Positions 5,094 to 5,679 of a stretch of DNA of 5,679 nt are shown piece by piece (the stretch's first letter is position 1; each line of letters opens with the position of its first letter). The notes under the pieces were generated by a model. It was not told the origin of the DNA. It made no database searches and was given only the letters and a program-made list of their open reading frames with translations. The translations under genes and the position numbers were made by a program. The DNA comes from Candidatus Fermentibacteraceae bacterium (GTDB lineage: Bacteria; Fermentibacterota; Fermentibacteria; Fermentibacterales; JCC-6), in assembly GCA_030596465.1 (NCBI GenBank), contig JAUVJW010000137.1, positions 1 through 5,679 on the forward strand, given 5' to 3'.

Positions 5094-5679
5094 CGTCTTC
5101 CGCGTATCCTTCCCTTTGCAAGAAATCCGTCATAGTGTCTCATGAGCAGGTGGGTCTCTATCTGTCTGAGTGTCTCAAGAGCCACACCCACAACGATAAG
5201 AAGACTGGTTCCTCCAAACATGAAGTTCAAACCGGCATGACGCATCAGCACCATTGGAAGAACGGCAATTGCCGCAAGGAAAAGGGCTCCTGGAAGGGTA
5301 ACCCTCACCAGAACCTTTTCGATGTATTTTGCTGTACTCTTTCCCGGCTTACGGCCTGGAATAAATCCGCCCTGCTTCTTCATGTTGTCAGCCAGATCCT
5401 GAGGATTAAACACCATGGCTGTGTAGACATAGGCAAACAGAATGATCAAGATCGTATAAATCACGATATAGACCGTACCCCCCGGCGCCATCCATGTGTT
5501 CACCCATCCAGAGATATTAGTTCCCGGGAAGAACATGGCAAGCGTGGAAGGAAACATCATGAACGACTGGGCGAAGATCACCGGAATAACTCCGGCGGTG
5601 TTCAACCTCAGCGGTATATGAGTGCTTTGTCCCCCGTAGACCTTTCTGCCTCTGACCTGTTTCGCGTAGGAAACAGGGA
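5090..5679 (-). CDS. secY: Preprotein translocase subunit SecY, C-terminal 195 residues (5' end outside window)
   Basis: Channel-forming inner-membrane subunit of the SecYEG export pore. The frame is open to the right edge: codons before the TTG at 5605 translate as RGRKVYGGQSTHIPLRLNTA, the well-known cytosolic loop and start of TM7, so TTG 5605 is an internal Leu and not a start. Numbering from the first visible residue, segments agree with TM7 (about 28-50), TM8 (about 67-90), the C5 loop with GGFIPGRKPG (103-112), TM9 (about 120-136), TM10 with FGGTSLLIVVGV (154-165) and a short basic tail ending RIRGRR. In the C5 loop the position of E. coli Arg357 is Lys110, with Arg just before it. The stop TGA overlaps the adk ATG. 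Confidence 0.97.
   Translation of the reverse strand, partial: PVSYAKQVRGRKVYGGQSTHIPLRLNTAGVIPVIFAQSFMMFPSTLAMFFPGTNISGWVNTWMAPGGTVYIVIYTILIILFAYVYTAMVFNPQDLADNMKKQGGFIPGRKPGKSTAKYIEKVLVRVTLPGALFLAAIAVLPMVLMRHAGLNFMFGGTSLLIVVGVALETLRQIETHLLMRHYDGFLAKGRIRGRR

Noticed and set aside
5603..5605. TTG as a start codon for the SecY fragment
   Set aside because: The frame continues upstream to the window edge with clear SecY sequence (RGRKVYGGQSTHIPL), so this TTG is an internal leucine.
1..5679. An undescribed multi-gene system, CRISPR array, insertion sequence or tRNA gene
   Set aside because: All coding space is explained by known housekeeping families plus a partial antitoxin; no repeat array, transposase, terminal repeats or tRNA-like sequence was seen.

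Overview
The window is bacterial. Every gene seen reads on the minus strand, so transcription runs from the right edge to the left edge. From upstream to downstream the order is secY (5' end cut off by the window edge), adk, map, infA, rpmJ, rpsM, rpsK, rpoA, rplQ, pfkA, and then the first 35 codons of a RelB/DinJ-type antitoxin gene at the left edge. Most of it is the conserved end of the spc operon fused to the alpha operon: protein export (SecY), nucleotide balance (Adk), N-terminal methionine removal (Map), translation initiation (IF1), ribosomal proteins L36, S13, S11 and L17, and the RNA polymerase alpha subunit.

From secY to pfkA the genes are packed as one transcription unit. secY/adk share an ATGA overlap, adk/map overlap by 10 bases, and the remaining gaps are 6 to 48 bases. 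No promoter or terminator is visible between them. Several Shine-Dalgarno sequences sit in or next to the upstream stop codon, as expected for coupled translation. Two genes use non-ATG starts: GTG for rpsM and TTG for pfkA.

Three things depart from the textbook cluster. There is no rpsD between rpsK and rpoA. The C-terminal domain of alpha keeps its fold but lacks several of the usual DNA-contact residues. A glycolytic gene, pfkA, follows rplQ after 6 bases, so phosphofructokinase appears to be co-transcribed with the translation and transcription machinery. After pfkA there is a 97-base gap holding a convincing promoter with an imperfect palindrome over its -10 side. This promoter serves the antitoxin gene, whose toxin partner would lie beyond the left edge.

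The organism cannot be named from this window. The gene order without rpsD resembles Bacillus-type Firmicutes. However, the short-LID adenylate kinase without zinc cysteines, the Lys-Pro-Gly form of the SecY C5 loop and the acidic alpha linker point rather to a Gram-negative lineage, perhaps in or near the FCB group. That placement is a low-confidence inference. I see no undescribed multi-gene system here; the interest lies in the details of a housekeeping operon and its accessory edge.
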